NCBI GenBank assembly: GCA_009741485.1
Contig: CM019216.1
Span: 24,589,119-24,653,118, forward strand
Source: Malurus cyaneus samueli
Lineage: Eukaryota > Chordata > Aves > Passeriformes > Maluridae
Length of the DNA: 64,000 nucleotides
Direction: 5' to 3'
The notes beneath the pieces were generated by a model that was not told where the DNA came from, did not search any database, and was given only the letters and a program-made list of their open reading frames with translations. The position numbers and the translations under genes were made by a program. Below are positions 52,601-59,880 of the stretch, one piece after another; positions within the stretch are counted from its first letter, which is position 1; each line of letters starts with the position of its first letter.

Positions 52601-54818
52601 TATGGCTTAATTTTTACAGACCATTTCTTTCTATTAAATGTATTATTTTGGACACACATTTTGTCATAGTAAACAATTAAGTTTGCCTTCTGTTTCTAAA
52701 ATTATTTAAATTTTTCTACCATTTTAATTAGGCAATCTATCATGATCTTCAAATACCTCCCCAAAAGTATGATTTTGATGCTGCTAAGACTATCCATAAG
52801 GGAGCATCCAGCCTTCACTGCATTGTGGCCCTATTTTTCCCTTCTTTGTTTTAGAAAATGCAATAAAAGAGCCTCTTGCATCTCATTTTAAGACTTCTGT
52901 CTGCTCTCAGTTTATTCCTGTGCCTTCTAAACCCTTAAAACACAGTTCAATAAAATATTTTTTTCATATTTTAATGTAAGTTTCTTATGTTGTAGGCTTA
53001 TTACCTCAGGTTTATACTGTTGTATAAAGTTGAGTGTTCTTTCCCATTTCGTTTCCTTATAGTGATGATCCCAGACAGTTTTCCCTTTCCACTCATTAGA
53101 ATTAATTCTGTCTGTGCTTTTAAAGACTCCTGTTTTGCAGTCTAATCAAACTAATGAATTTCTGTACTTTTTCTCAATTTAGGGTCTCATTTTTTATGTA
53201 GTCTTTCAATTTAGAGACAGTTAAATACAAAGAGTTGCTGAAGAGCTTCATTAAACAACCACAGGGAAAAAACATTAGATGATACTCAGTGCTGACAGAT
53301 GTAAATTGGGGTAGATTACAGAAACAGTCCTAGCCTTAAATAAAGAATTGTGAGCTCTGAACTCACCATCAGCATTCAAAGGAAGAGGTGTTAGGAGTTT
53401 TAATGAGCACTTTCATGAATACGTCAGTGTACTCATAAAAGAAAATAGAATGGAAGAATTGGCTAAGAAAAGGGCAGAGAGTAAAACAGAAAAATGTCAA
53501 ACACTACCGTACAAAGCAGTGGCATTATCACACCTTGAATATAGCACATTCAATCAGCTCTGGAGCCTCATTTTAAAGGGGATGCAGTGGAATTGAAAAG
53601 GAACAAAGAATTGCAGCCTGGATGAGTAGAGATACAGTAAATAAAGTCCCAATGTATTGTGCTGCTGCAAGCTCGGAAAGGTTACCAAGAAAGTATCATA
53701 CATGTTTCATATACATACTCCTCTATTTGCTATCAAGTATCATGGTTAGATGAAAACATAGACAAAGTATAAATGTTCATCTACTGAAAATTTTGAAAAA
53801 AAAAATAAAATCAAGTAAGACTTAAATATGTATATGACATGACAAAACCAACCTGACCATTGCTTAATATTGATTTGAAAAGGCGCTTCATGTGCACTGT
53901 TAAATAAGCTCATAATAGTAATAATTTTCTACATGTAGATTTTCAATCATTATTTCTTGTGACATTCACTGTTAAGGGGAAAAGAATACCTTGGATGTTC
54001 ATGCACAGGAATTTCCAGCCTAGAACAATCATTGTAATCAATGCCCCGGGAATAAAAGCCCTTAATCTGATAATGTTAATCAAAGTGACCTATTTACTTT
54101 GTTTTATTATTTTTCCTTCATCCTATCTCCTGTTTCATAGCAGAGCACTCAGTAAATTTTAATTTGTCCCTATTTTTGACCTGCAAAATGAATTAAATTA
54201 TGGTACCTGGTGATATTTTTACAGTCCAGAAAGCATTTTTTATGCGCTGCTTTTATATACAAAATGTAGAAATTATGCTTCCCTAAGCAGAGGAAAAAAA
54301 TCAAACTACAGGAGAAATCAATTTCTCCAAAGGAGCTCTGAACTGAATGTCTCAGGTGATTTACTAAAACATCAGATGCTAACTGGTGTTTCCTAGCTTC
54401 TCTGAGTAAACTCTCAGCTTCTTTGATCCCTCTGCCTCCCTTTCTCTGGCTGGAACTTTCATGAAACAGCGCATGGGAGGGTGATCAGCTCAGACATTCT
54501 CTGCCTGTGATTGGATTTTGGGCTGGTTTTAGGTGGGGAGGTGGTGCCTCCCAGTGTTTTACCTTCAAACATTTGACTTGTTTCCTACCACAGCTTCTAT
54601 AAATGATGGAAACTATGACCAATATGTGAAGAAAATGGTTCTTACCATCACTGCAGAGGATGCCAGACCTTCCATATGGACACAAACAAACAACATCTCG
54701 CCTGGACTTTGGAAAACATGTAGCACCATTTCCACATGGATTTTCATCACAAGTTGCAAACTGGCAGAGTTTTCCAGTGTAGAGTTTAGGGCATTCACAA
54801 TACCAATTTTCTTCATCA
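3495..54818 (-). CDS. EYS: EYS (eyes shut homolog), 3' part: eight C-terminal coding exons
   Basis: Spliced gene on the minus strand. Exons in transcript order are 54818-54646, 44286-44104, 38780-38614, 38426-38282, 31860-31687, 24645-24473, 13953-13792 and 4693-3495. Seen: the joined translation gives EGF-EGF-LamG-EGF-EGF-LamG-EGF-EGF-LamG and ends in NVYDGNSGN before TAA. This order and many peptides (FSGTDVFGYTSFLAYS, GLNVFSQFYLGGY, CPLGTTGAYCEQ, GYNVYDG) match what I know of the C-terminus of vertebrate EYS. Known of the family: a large secreted, agrin-like protein of the photoreceptor extracellular matrix; loss causes retinitis pigmentosa 25 in people, and the fly homologue (eys/spacemaker) opens the inter-rhabdomeral space. 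Splice phases are 1,1,0,1,2,1,1 and fit except at the donor near 31687, where one base is missing. The 5' exons lie beyond the right edge of the window. Confidence 0.95.
4841..4919. repeat. ATT/TTA microsatellite
   Basis: About 80 bp of imperfect (TTA)n/(ATT)n with occasional G, C and A interruptions, inside the last EYS intron about 150 bp from the acceptor of the last exon. Confidence 0.9.
11021..11060. repeat. Four 10-bp tandem units (GGAATTATAG type)
   Basis: Four consecutive decamers differing by one or two bases: agaattatag, ggaattatgg, ggaattatag, ggaattatgc. A small local tandem array inside an intron. Confidence 0.85.
13101..13129. repeat. Poly-T runs
   Basis: Seventeen T, then AC, then ten T, about 80 bp before the CR1 insertion at 13210. 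Low-complexity tract. Confidence 0.9.
13210..13669 (+). mobile_element. CR1 LINE, 5'-truncated 3' end
   Basis: Strong match to the bird CR1 tail. It has the GGGCTGTTCAGCCTGGAGAA block, GACTCTTTGTCAGGAACTAC, TTAGATATTAGG, GTGAGGGTGGTGAGGCACTG, the CATCCCTGGC...TTCAAGGCCAGG block and the terminal ATTCTATAATTCTGTGAT. A 122-codon open frame lies within it (13211-13579), but it is CR1 sequence and not a host gene. The insertion sits about 120 bp from an EYS exon. Confidence 0.93.
13792..13953 (-). CDS. EYS: EYS coding exon, start of the second LamG domain of the window
   Basis: 162-bp exon. Acceptor TATTTTCCAG precedes AT-ATT; donor TCAG|GTAAGA. It enters with two bases of a codon and leaves with one, a phase 1-1 exon. 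The translation begins (D)ISISDPSFRNNESSWMSF and ends FYTAQHLGTQS, the first beta strands of a laminin G domain that continue into the last exon across a Gly codon (G+GT). The wording SISDPSF...SWMSFA...DGILFY is close to vertebrate EYS. LamG domains of EYS are thought to bind glycans on matrix partners such as dystroglycan; that role is inferred from the family, not from this sequence. Confidence 0.94.
14697..14972 (-). mobile_element. CR1 LINE 3' fragment
   Basis: Reverse-oriented CR1 tail: starts TCATAGAATCAAAGAATC, then ttggaaggcgccttaaaggt, ccactagaccaggttgctca, caacctggccttgagcactt, and CTTGTCCTGTAAC near the truncated 5' end. Intronic. Confidence 0.92.
17493..17662 (-). mobile_element. 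CR1 LINE 3' fragment, diverged
   Basis: Reverse CR1 tail: cacagaatgacaggatgg, ggttggaagggatgacctgg, tccaacctccctgctcaagc and cctctctgggcaatctgttc. It lacks the middle part seen in the copy at 14.7 kb and appears to be a different CR1 subfamily. Confidence 0.85.
24473..24645 (-). CDS. EYS: EYS coding exon, end of one EGF and a full EGF domain
   Basis: 173-bp exon. Acceptor CCTCCACAG|CTGTG; donor CAAG|GTATGA. It enters with one base of a codon (expected AG+C, Ser) and leaves with one. It encodes the last part of an EGF (CDCPTGWKGAFC) followed by a complete EGF (VCEPEHEPPHLCQQGSTC, then CHCPLGTTGAYC) and EQ, which leads into the next LamG. The six-cysteine spacing is intact. Because this exon enters in phase 2, it is the one put out of frame if the canonical donor of the preceding exon (near 31687) is used. 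Confidence 0.94.
26843..26966 (-). mobile_element. CR1 LINE fragment
   Basis: Reverse CR1 tail: tttagaatccaacctgaatt, ggaagggactcataaggatc, gagtccaactccctgctcct, then aactacctgaaaataaattg and gatcctgaagcttcttg, which fits the CR1 subfamily whose tail reads actacct...ctaa...cttcttga. The extreme 3' end is degraded. Confidence 0.75.
30779..30826. repeat. Imperfect TA microsatellite
   Basis: About 48 bp of TA repeats broken by AAATT and G bases; intronic. Confidence 0.9.
31642..31680. repeat. TA microsatellite adjoining an EYS splice donor
   Basis: Seventeen uninterrupted TA units (31642-31675) plus an imperfect end, lying within a dozen bases of the GTGAGT donor of the exon at 31687-31860 (on the minus strand the intron reads GTGAGTATATGTATATAT...). 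Confidence 0.95.
31687..31860 (-). CDS. EYS: EYS coding exon with a one-base frame problem at its donor
   Basis: Acceptor CTACCTTTGAG|GC completes a Gly codon from the upstream exon. The exon finishes a LamG domain (GCIFDVQVRTG, then GRSVGQC) and starts an EGF (CKDSPCSLIKCRNGGKC, IETGSTF). The reading frame is sound through the conserved NGGKC and IETG motifs. The only good donor is TTTTA|GTGAGT, so the exon ends with one base of a codon, while the next exon (C-TGT-GAC-TGC) needs two. A single extra G at the junction would give the expected TTT-AGC-TGT (FSC). The coordinate given uses the canonical GT; the frame-preserving end would be 31686. Sequencing error, a private indel or non-canonical splicing are all possible. 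A (TA)n tract starts within the first dozen intron bases. Confidence 0.9.
31861..38281. other. EYS intron (about 6.4 kb)
   Basis: AT-rich, with a 28-bp tandem duplication at 32371-32426. No exon, RNA gene or recognised transposon was identified. Confidence 0.75.
32371..32426. repeat. 28-bp tandem duplication
   Basis: Two adjacent copies (32371-32398 and 32399-32426) of aggtaaagactcagattc followed by ttcccttctc, with three mismatches between copies. Confidence 0.88.
38282..38426 (-). CDS. EYS: EYS coding exon, middle of the first LamG domain
   Basis: 145-bp exon that enters in phase 0 and leaves with one base. Acceptor TTGAAAG|GTGGAT has a poor pyrimidine tract; donor CAAG|GTAAAG. The translation starts VDDQKNKTVTSPGRLVGLN and continues FSQFYLGGYREYTPELLPKG to KNGFQG, the mid and late strands of a LamG domain, very close to vertebrate EYS as I recall it. 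One N-glycosylation sequon (NKT) is present. It is separated from the preceding exon by only 187 bp, in strong contrast to the 5-10 kb introns elsewhere. Confidence 0.94.
38427..38613. other. Short 187-bp EYS intron
   Basis: GT at 38613-38612 and AG at 38428-38427 on the minus strand. The pyrimidine tract before the acceptor is weak (TGTTTCATTGAAAG). It is phase 0 and by far the shortest intron in the window. Confidence 0.9.
38614..38780 (-). CDS. EYS: EYS coding exon, LamG strands (LNGDDFLELGLRNG)
   Basis: 167-bp exon. Acceptor GCCTTTTCAG|GTCTG; donor GAAG|GTAGGA. Two entry bases complete a Gly codon, and it leaves in phase 0. The translation (G)LNGDDFLELGLRNGRVVY, then SYNLGSG and HVIHLGRNLQKGWLK, is the classic LamG pattern in which a ligand-display strand pair (DDFLELGL, VVYSYNLGSG) is followed by the W-x-x-V strand that continues in the next exon (GWLK|VDD). 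Confidence 0.95.
40700..40847 (-). mobile_element. CR1 LINE 3' fragment
   Basis: Reverse CR1 tail: aatagaatcctagattcttg, ttagaagggaccctaaagat, ccttccactagatcaggttg and tccaacctggccttgagctc; truncated after about 148 bp. Confidence 0.9.
40870..40904. repeat. 17-bp direct duplication
   Basis: tctgcataaatgggaca occurs twice with one base between the copies, just beyond the truncated end of the CR1 fragment at 40700-40847. It may be simple local duplication. Confidence 0.85.
41545..41563. repeat. Poly-T run (19 bases)
   Basis: Uninterrupted T homopolymer in an intron with no recognisable retroposon body attached on either side. Confidence 0.9.
44104..44286 (-). CDS. EYS: EYS coding exon, start of the first LamG domain of the window
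   Basis: 183-bp phase 1-1 exon. Acceptor TTTATTCAG|CTATT; donor CAAG|GTAAGA. It encodes (A)INITQPSFSGTDVFGYTSF, then LAYSTIPNITFCYEFRLKFQ and NLIFFTGQKGQG. This is the linker and first strands of a LamG domain. Two sequons (both NIT) are visible. There is an unexpected cysteine in TFCYEF (codon 44192-44194), where I recall a histidine in human EYS. Confidence 0.95.
45131..45176. repeat. 26-bp period tandem duplication
   Basis: ctccaagtattaaagtataa is present at 45131-45150 and again at 45157-45176, separated by aagtat. Confidence 0.88.
46261..46277. repeat. Poly-T run (17 bases)
   Basis: T homopolymer in an intron; a T-rich stretch also lies at about 45750-45780. Neither is attached to a recognised element. 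Confidence 0.88.
48539..49030 (-). mobile_element. CR1 LINE, about 490 bp, 5'-truncated
   Basis: Reverse CR1: cacagaaccacagaattaca, atcatcaaggtttgaagaga and ccatagccccaagtgtcaca at the 3' side; gccatttactcttgtcctg, gttcctcacaggagctg and cagaccctttcccagatttg further in, ending gcccctcaatgtttcttttg near 49030. A minus-strand open frame of 112 codons (48706-49044) is CR1-derived. It abuts an LTR fragment at its 5' end. Confidence 0.9.
49031..49275 (-). mobile_element. ERVL-type LTR fragment (internal part of the LTR)
   Basis: On the minus strand this reads as runs of CAGCCCATGG, CCATGCTGG(A/G)AGCAGG and TGTGACCC(C)TGTGG motifs. That is the internally repetitive middle section of the songbird ERVL LTR seen more completely at 59.1-59.9 kb. 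Both LTR ends are missing here, so it is a relic. Adjacent sequence to about 49500 may belong to it, but I cannot assign it. Confidence 0.65.
49602..49634. repeat. 14-bp tandem duplication
   Basis: gaaaatatgattct repeated twice in a row, followed by a partial third copy. Confidence 0.88.
53387..53700 (+). mobile_element. Old, diverged CR1-like LINE fragment (ORF2 3' region)
   Basis: Plus-strand blocks resemble the end of the CR1 reverse-transcriptase ORF: aagaaaagggcagagagtaa, taccgtacaaagcagtgg, cacaccttgaatatagcaca, cagctctggagcctcatttt and gcagtggaattgaaaaggaa. These correspond to the conserved region encoding 'YK..V.PHLEY..Q.W.P...' with many substitutions and indels, so it is older than the other CR1 pieces. 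Boundaries are approximate. Confidence 0.7.
54646..54818 (-). CDS. EYS: EYS coding exon, end of one EGF plus a full EGF domain
   Basis: 173-bp exon, the most 5' EYS exon I can find in the window. Acceptor TAAATTTTTCAG|TGATG; donor GATG|GTAAGA. The frame starts with one base: DEENWYCECPKLYTGKLC closes an EGF whose first half lies on an exon outside the window, then a full EGF follows (CDENPCGNGATC, VVCLCPYGRSGILC) and SDG/A leads into the LamG of the next exon. CPKLYTGKLCQFA and CGNGATC...VCLCPYGRSG match vertebrate EYS closely. The other two frames are also partly open but lack the cysteine pattern. Confidence 0.94.
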
Positions 54819-57800
54819 CTGAAAAATTTAAATTAAAACAAACAAAATCAAGTGTATGTATCAAAATGCAATCGAAACAAACAGAATGGGTTTTACACTT
54901 AAGGGAAAATCTGTGGCATCTAACTTACAGGTGTAATAGATTTCCTTGTTTTCACTAGTGTGCCTGGTGTTAGACATGCCAGAGTGTCTTACTGGCACCT
55001 TAAATTGACAGGTTTTTTTAGTTTAATTTGATATTTTAATTTATCTTTCTTTTTATGGTGAGATACGTAACTTTTTGTTTATTCTGCTGCTTTCATTGCA
55101 TAGTCAATGTGGCTGCCACAGGAGAGCAAGTCTCTATTATGTCTGAAGAAATGAAAGTATGTGAGAACGAAAAATGAAAGTTACTAGTTTACTTTGCAAA
55201 TGGAAACATCATTTGTATATTCAGGAAGTATATACAGCTTGTATGTATAGAGAGGATGTAAAAAGCCCTGAAATATGTACACTTGCAGTAGTGATTATAC
55301 TGAAATTGAAACAGAATAAACAGGCAATATCTCTGCTATCATGTAACTTATATTCTCAGTCACAAAAAAAACCCAAAAAATATAATAGACAAGGATAAAA
55401 GTAAGTAATAATCAGTCCTGAGGGGTGGCAAAACTGATGTTTAGAACTGTGCATATTCTGGTTGTACCAATTTTTTTTTACAATAATATTCAAAGATAGC
55501 ATAATGACAGATATGGCAGGAAAACCAAAACCAGGTAGGAAAACAAAAGTGTTCCCATATATCACTTATTTAAATATAATTTCACAAAAGGTCTTGTTTG
55601 ATTTTCCCCTTACATTATGGTCAAAATTAGATAACAGCTAGATAGGTCAGTTCATGTGATTGCTCCGTGTTCCTGCACATCCTCAGTATTGAACAGAAAT
55701 ACGTCTGCCTTACACTTGATAAGGTCACACGTGCCCTTGAGTATGAATGCAGAAGATATGGTGTGTGCTGTATCAAATCACAGTCATCGTGGGTTTCCAA
55801 TAATAGCATGATCATTAGGATGAGCACTGATAAAATGCCAAATACACGTGATTTCTAAAAATCCATTATCTGTTTGTAATATCCAAGCAACAACGTTAAA
55901 GAAAGCAATCTGGAGCTGAAAGACCTCCCATATTTTTTAAAAGAGGGAAATGAGTAAGTCTTGTGACAATCCTTGTGCATAGCAGTTGATTAGTGTGTTC
56001 CTAAACTGACCACCTGCAGAGCTGGGGAGTGAGGATCTCAGCTGGAGACTCTACCAGAATGGGTCTCATGAATAATGCCTCCAGACACCTTTGCAAAGGA
56101 AAATTGCTATCAGCTGCAATAATAAATTTCTGTGTGCAGCCTATTCTATTTATAGATCTGCTGCAGACACCAGGAGAGGAATGTAAATGAGGTACTGGAT
56201 TGCTTTCATTTGTGCAGCATTCAGATTCCTGCTTTCAGTGGTTTCAGTATCAACATTACACAGTTCAGCTAATTAAAAAGCATTTATAACTAATTTTTTT
56301 TTCTGGAAATCTGTAACTGTTGGCGATGATCTTTAGTTATCAAATGTGTTCCAGTTTGTCTATGGAAGACAGATCACTGCTGCTGACTGCCATGAGACAC
56401 AGACTTAAGGCTTCACCTTTAAAGAATCAATTTTCATACTTTCTTTTACTGACCTGTATATGCCAGCATTGGCCATTCCTTTCTATAGTCTTACTTTTGC
56501 TATTGTGGAGAAGATTAAAAATAACAGGTTTCATAACAATTGTGAGGAGTTTATGGTTAACAAAATGAGTAATATTATGACATTTCACTCTCGGGGCTGC
56601 AACATCCTAACAAAGGAGTGATTCCTGATGTGGCAAAGAAAACAGCTTTAAAAAAGTTCTACAAAATAATACAAAGCTTGAAAATAAAACTGCTAACCAC
56701 AGGGGAAAGAAAAAAATAAAAACCATCACAGCCATTTCAAAAGAATTAGTATATGAAGTGCCAAATGACTTCTTCTCTTTCAAAGCACACTGTCACTGTG
56801 CTTGGTTAAGAAAAGGCCAAGATCTCCTACATTCTATTGCATTAATCTCAGATGCAAGAAACATATAATGCTTGAAAGACCAGGAACTTCTCAGAAGTAG
56901 ATTTCATAATTTCGTGATAAGTTGCTGCCCTTTATGAATGCAAGAAGCAAATGCAAGGGGGCAGAAAATCAGACCAGTGATATATTTTGCCTATGCTGTA
57001 CACCAATAAATATTGTAGACTCCAAGAAAAAGTTATTGGATAATTATATACATGAGCTAAAGAAAGTGAAAAACAAGGAAAACATCAGATTTTTGAAGCT
57101 GCAAAACAAGAAAAAGATTTGGAGTGTTTTGCTGAAATGTGTTATATGACTATATTAGTGTTTGAGCTCAGCCCCAGAGCATGGCTTTGAAGAAAAACTC
57201 CTGTCTTTCCTCAGTTGAAACACCTTGTTCCACATTGTGTCTCTAGAGCACATGAATTGAATTTCTTTCAGATGAACCTGCACCAGAAGATTGTCTCACA
57301 CTTCAGGTTCTTTCACTGAATGGACTCAGCATTCAGATCCAGACCCTCCAGTGTCAGTCAAAGCTTCTTGAAATGTGAATAATGGGGCTGTTGGGTCCTC
57401 AGCACTAATTGATTGACCTGTAAATCTATGCCTATTGAATTCAATTACCTGCTAATGTGGAGGCAGGTTTATAGGCCATCAAAATAAAATCATGCAGCCA
57501 TGGTATACGTTACACATAAAAAAAAAAAACCCTCAAGATTTTACACTGGAGTGCTGATAAACTCCAGGAGTAAATAGATAAAAAAACTTGTAACTATCCA
57601 GAATAATATCAAGGAAGAAATACAGTAAGAGAAAATGAGACAAAAGTCAGAAATAGTGTAGAAAAGGAGTGGAAGAGACAAGAGAAGTATTTCTAGAATA
57701 CCAGCACCACATGTCTCCACACTCTTGCTACAGAAAAAAAAGAGGTGTAGGGAAAACGAACTATTTTTTGACATCCTTATAATCCTCTGAAATGGTAAGG

Positions 57801-57949
57801 GACATACTTTCTATTGCCATTCCCATGTTAAAATATTCCTTTGATCTTAGGTTTAGATATTAGATTGGAAAGAAAACCACCAGTAAATATTTGCATGACA
57901 TACATGGTATAGGTAGTTCAGTAGTACAGTTTCTCTTCTTGAGAATGAC

Positions 57950-57998
57950 CTGATTTAATAAAATCAAAATCAATGATCTGATTTAACAAAATCAAAAT
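57950..57998. repeat. Direct duplication, period 28 bp
   Basis: ctgatttaataaaatcaaaa at 57950 and ctgatttaacaaaatcaaaa at 57978, one mismatch, separated by a few bases. Confidence 0.85.
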
Positions 57999-58383
57999 TT
58001 TGTATAAGATTGACAGCTTTGAGATGCCAGCACAGGCTGTAGTAATTTATTTATTTAAAATATTGCAAAATACAGGGGAGACTGGGTTTTAATACATTAG
58101 TAATCCAGTCACAGCTGTATTTTACCAGCTGTTAAAACCCTGGTTTTGACTTTTAAACCAATTCTGATTTTAAAAGAAAAGATTATAATCCTTCCTTGCA
58201 ATGTGTCACAGACATCCCCTGTAATCTAGTGATAGTGTTGTGTTTGTGCAAAGCAGAGTATAATTTTCTACATCCCTGTGCTTTTTCCATCTCTGAAGTG
58301 GGAGTACAATGAAAGCACTATACATGCCCTTTGTGTAGTTTTATGCAGGAGAGCCTCCCTGAAAGGAAACATGCTCAACACCC

Positions 58384-58437
58384 TTTAATCATGGTCCCTT
58401 CCAACACAAAGCTTTCTATGATTCTGTGATTCCATGG
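58384..58437 (+). mobile_element. CR1 LINE 3' tail fragment
   Basis: ctttaatcatggtcccttcc and tctatgattctgtgattcc match the last 50 or so bases of CR1 in plus orientation; the sequence upstream is too degraded to assign. Confidence 0.75.
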
Positions 58438-59136
58438 TAGTGCTACGTGTCACAATGGGTTCAATATTTAATCACATAGGTTCTTTTAGTGCTCTCATTA
58501 TATTATCTGAAGCGAAGCTGTGGAAGTTGGAGAGAACAGTTCTTTCAGTCAATAAATTATAGATGTAATTCAGTTTATTTTCAAGTCGTTATTATTGTTT
58601 TTTCCTAGCACTTCTGTTTTAAATTACTGCGAAAAGCAAGGACCATCATACTTTATCAGTTTAAGCTTCAATTACACTTTGTGCAAAGATTCATTAAATT
58701 GCTTTTCAGAAAACACCAGCATAATGTAAAGGCAATTACAATCTTTCTTTGAAAGCTTTGTGTAATAGACAAATCCACAGAAACTCACTGCAGCCAGAAC
58801 GATAACCTTATCTCATCAATAATCTTAAAAATATCAAAGGACAATATATAAAGGTGTTCCTTCCTTGTGCACAGCAGGTGTTTTTTAGTATATAATATAT
58901 CTGCCAATCTTTCCTTGTATTATACAGCTCCCAAAAATCAATTCAGCTTTCATGCTGCTTTAGGACTTTCACTCAGGTTTCCTCAATTACGGTATCTTGT
59001 CTAGCTCGGAATGCTTTTGTTATCTTTACTATTTTGAATCCTTTTTCCCTCAGCCTGGAATCATTATTCTGCAAGTTGTGTCAGTTCACTGCAATTTTCT
59101 TTTCCTTTAGCTGACAGCAGTTTTGTATTGAGTTTG

Positions 59137-59880
59137 TGTGATCAGGTTTTGGTAGTGGTGGGGACCTACAGCGGTGCCTTCTGTGAGAAGCTGCCAGAAG
59201 CTTCTCCCGTGTCCCATAGAGACAATGCCAGCTGGCTGCAAGATGGAGCTGCCACTGATGACTGCAACATCTCTGGGATAGTGCAGTTAAGTAGAAAAAA
59301 AAAGCCCTGGCAGCAGAGGCAGGAGCCTGGAAAAACCTATGGCCCCATGGAGAAAGGAGCCATGCTGAAGCAGGTTTGTTGGTAGGACTGGGGTCCCTGT
59401 GCCCTGGGACACACACTGGAGCAATTCCTCAAGTACTGCAGCTCATGTGCCTTCCCATAGTGAAGAAGCTCATGAAGGACTGTTTCCTGTGGGAGGAATC
59501 CCACACTGGAGCAGGAGAAGAGTGAGGAGCCCTCCCACTGAGGAGGAAGAAGCAGCAGAGATGTGTTGATGAAATGATCGCAACCCACATTCCCCATTCC
59601 TCTGTCCCACTGTGGGGGTGGAGGTAGAGAATTTGGGAGTGAAGTTGAGGCCAGAAAGAGGGAAGGGGTGAAGGGAACGTGATTTAAGATTTTGTTTTAT
59701 TTCTCTTTATCCTATTCTGATTATATTGGTAATAAATTATTTTTCCCCAAGTCAAGCCTGGTTTGCCCATGACAGCCTGACCCATGAGCCCTTCATCATC
59801 TCTTCTGCTCTGTGTCCAGCTGGGGAGGGCAGAGCAGCTCTGGTGGGCACCTGGTGGCCAGCCAGGCTCAATCCACCAAA
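59137..59880 (+). mobile_element. ERVL-type endogenous retrovirus solo LTR
   Basis: About 745 bp whose blocks match the common songbird ERVL LTR: gtgagaagctgccagaagct, cccgtgtcccatagagacaa, atgccagctggctgcaagat, the TGGAGCAGG/CCATGG internal units, gggaggaatcccacactgga, ggtagagaatttgggagtga, ttaagattttgttttatttc, the polyadenylation signal AATAAA at 59731-59736, ttttccccaagtcaagcctg, ggtgggcacctggtggccag and the end ctcaatccaccaaa. No internal retroviral genes flank it, so it is a solo LTR. The 5' boundary is uncertain and I see no clear target-site duplication. Short open frames across it are not genes. Confidence 0.85.

Larger units (their letters stand above)
44287..54645. other. EYS intron (about 10.4 kb), repeat-rich
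   Basis: Contains a tandem duplication at 45131-45176, a GC-richer patch at about 45190-45480, T-runs near 45750-45780 and 46261-46277, a CR1 plus ERVL-type LTR fragment at 48539-49275, a 14-bp duplication at 49602-49634 and an old CR1 relic at 53387-53700. No exon seen. Confidence 0.8.

Noticed and set aside
54533..54958. 141-codon plus-strand frame
   Set aside because: It is the antisense shadow of the EYS EGF exon at 54646-54818.
59081..59597. Open frames on both strands around 59.1-59.6 kb
   Set aside because: They fall in the solo LTR and have no protein homology that I recognise.
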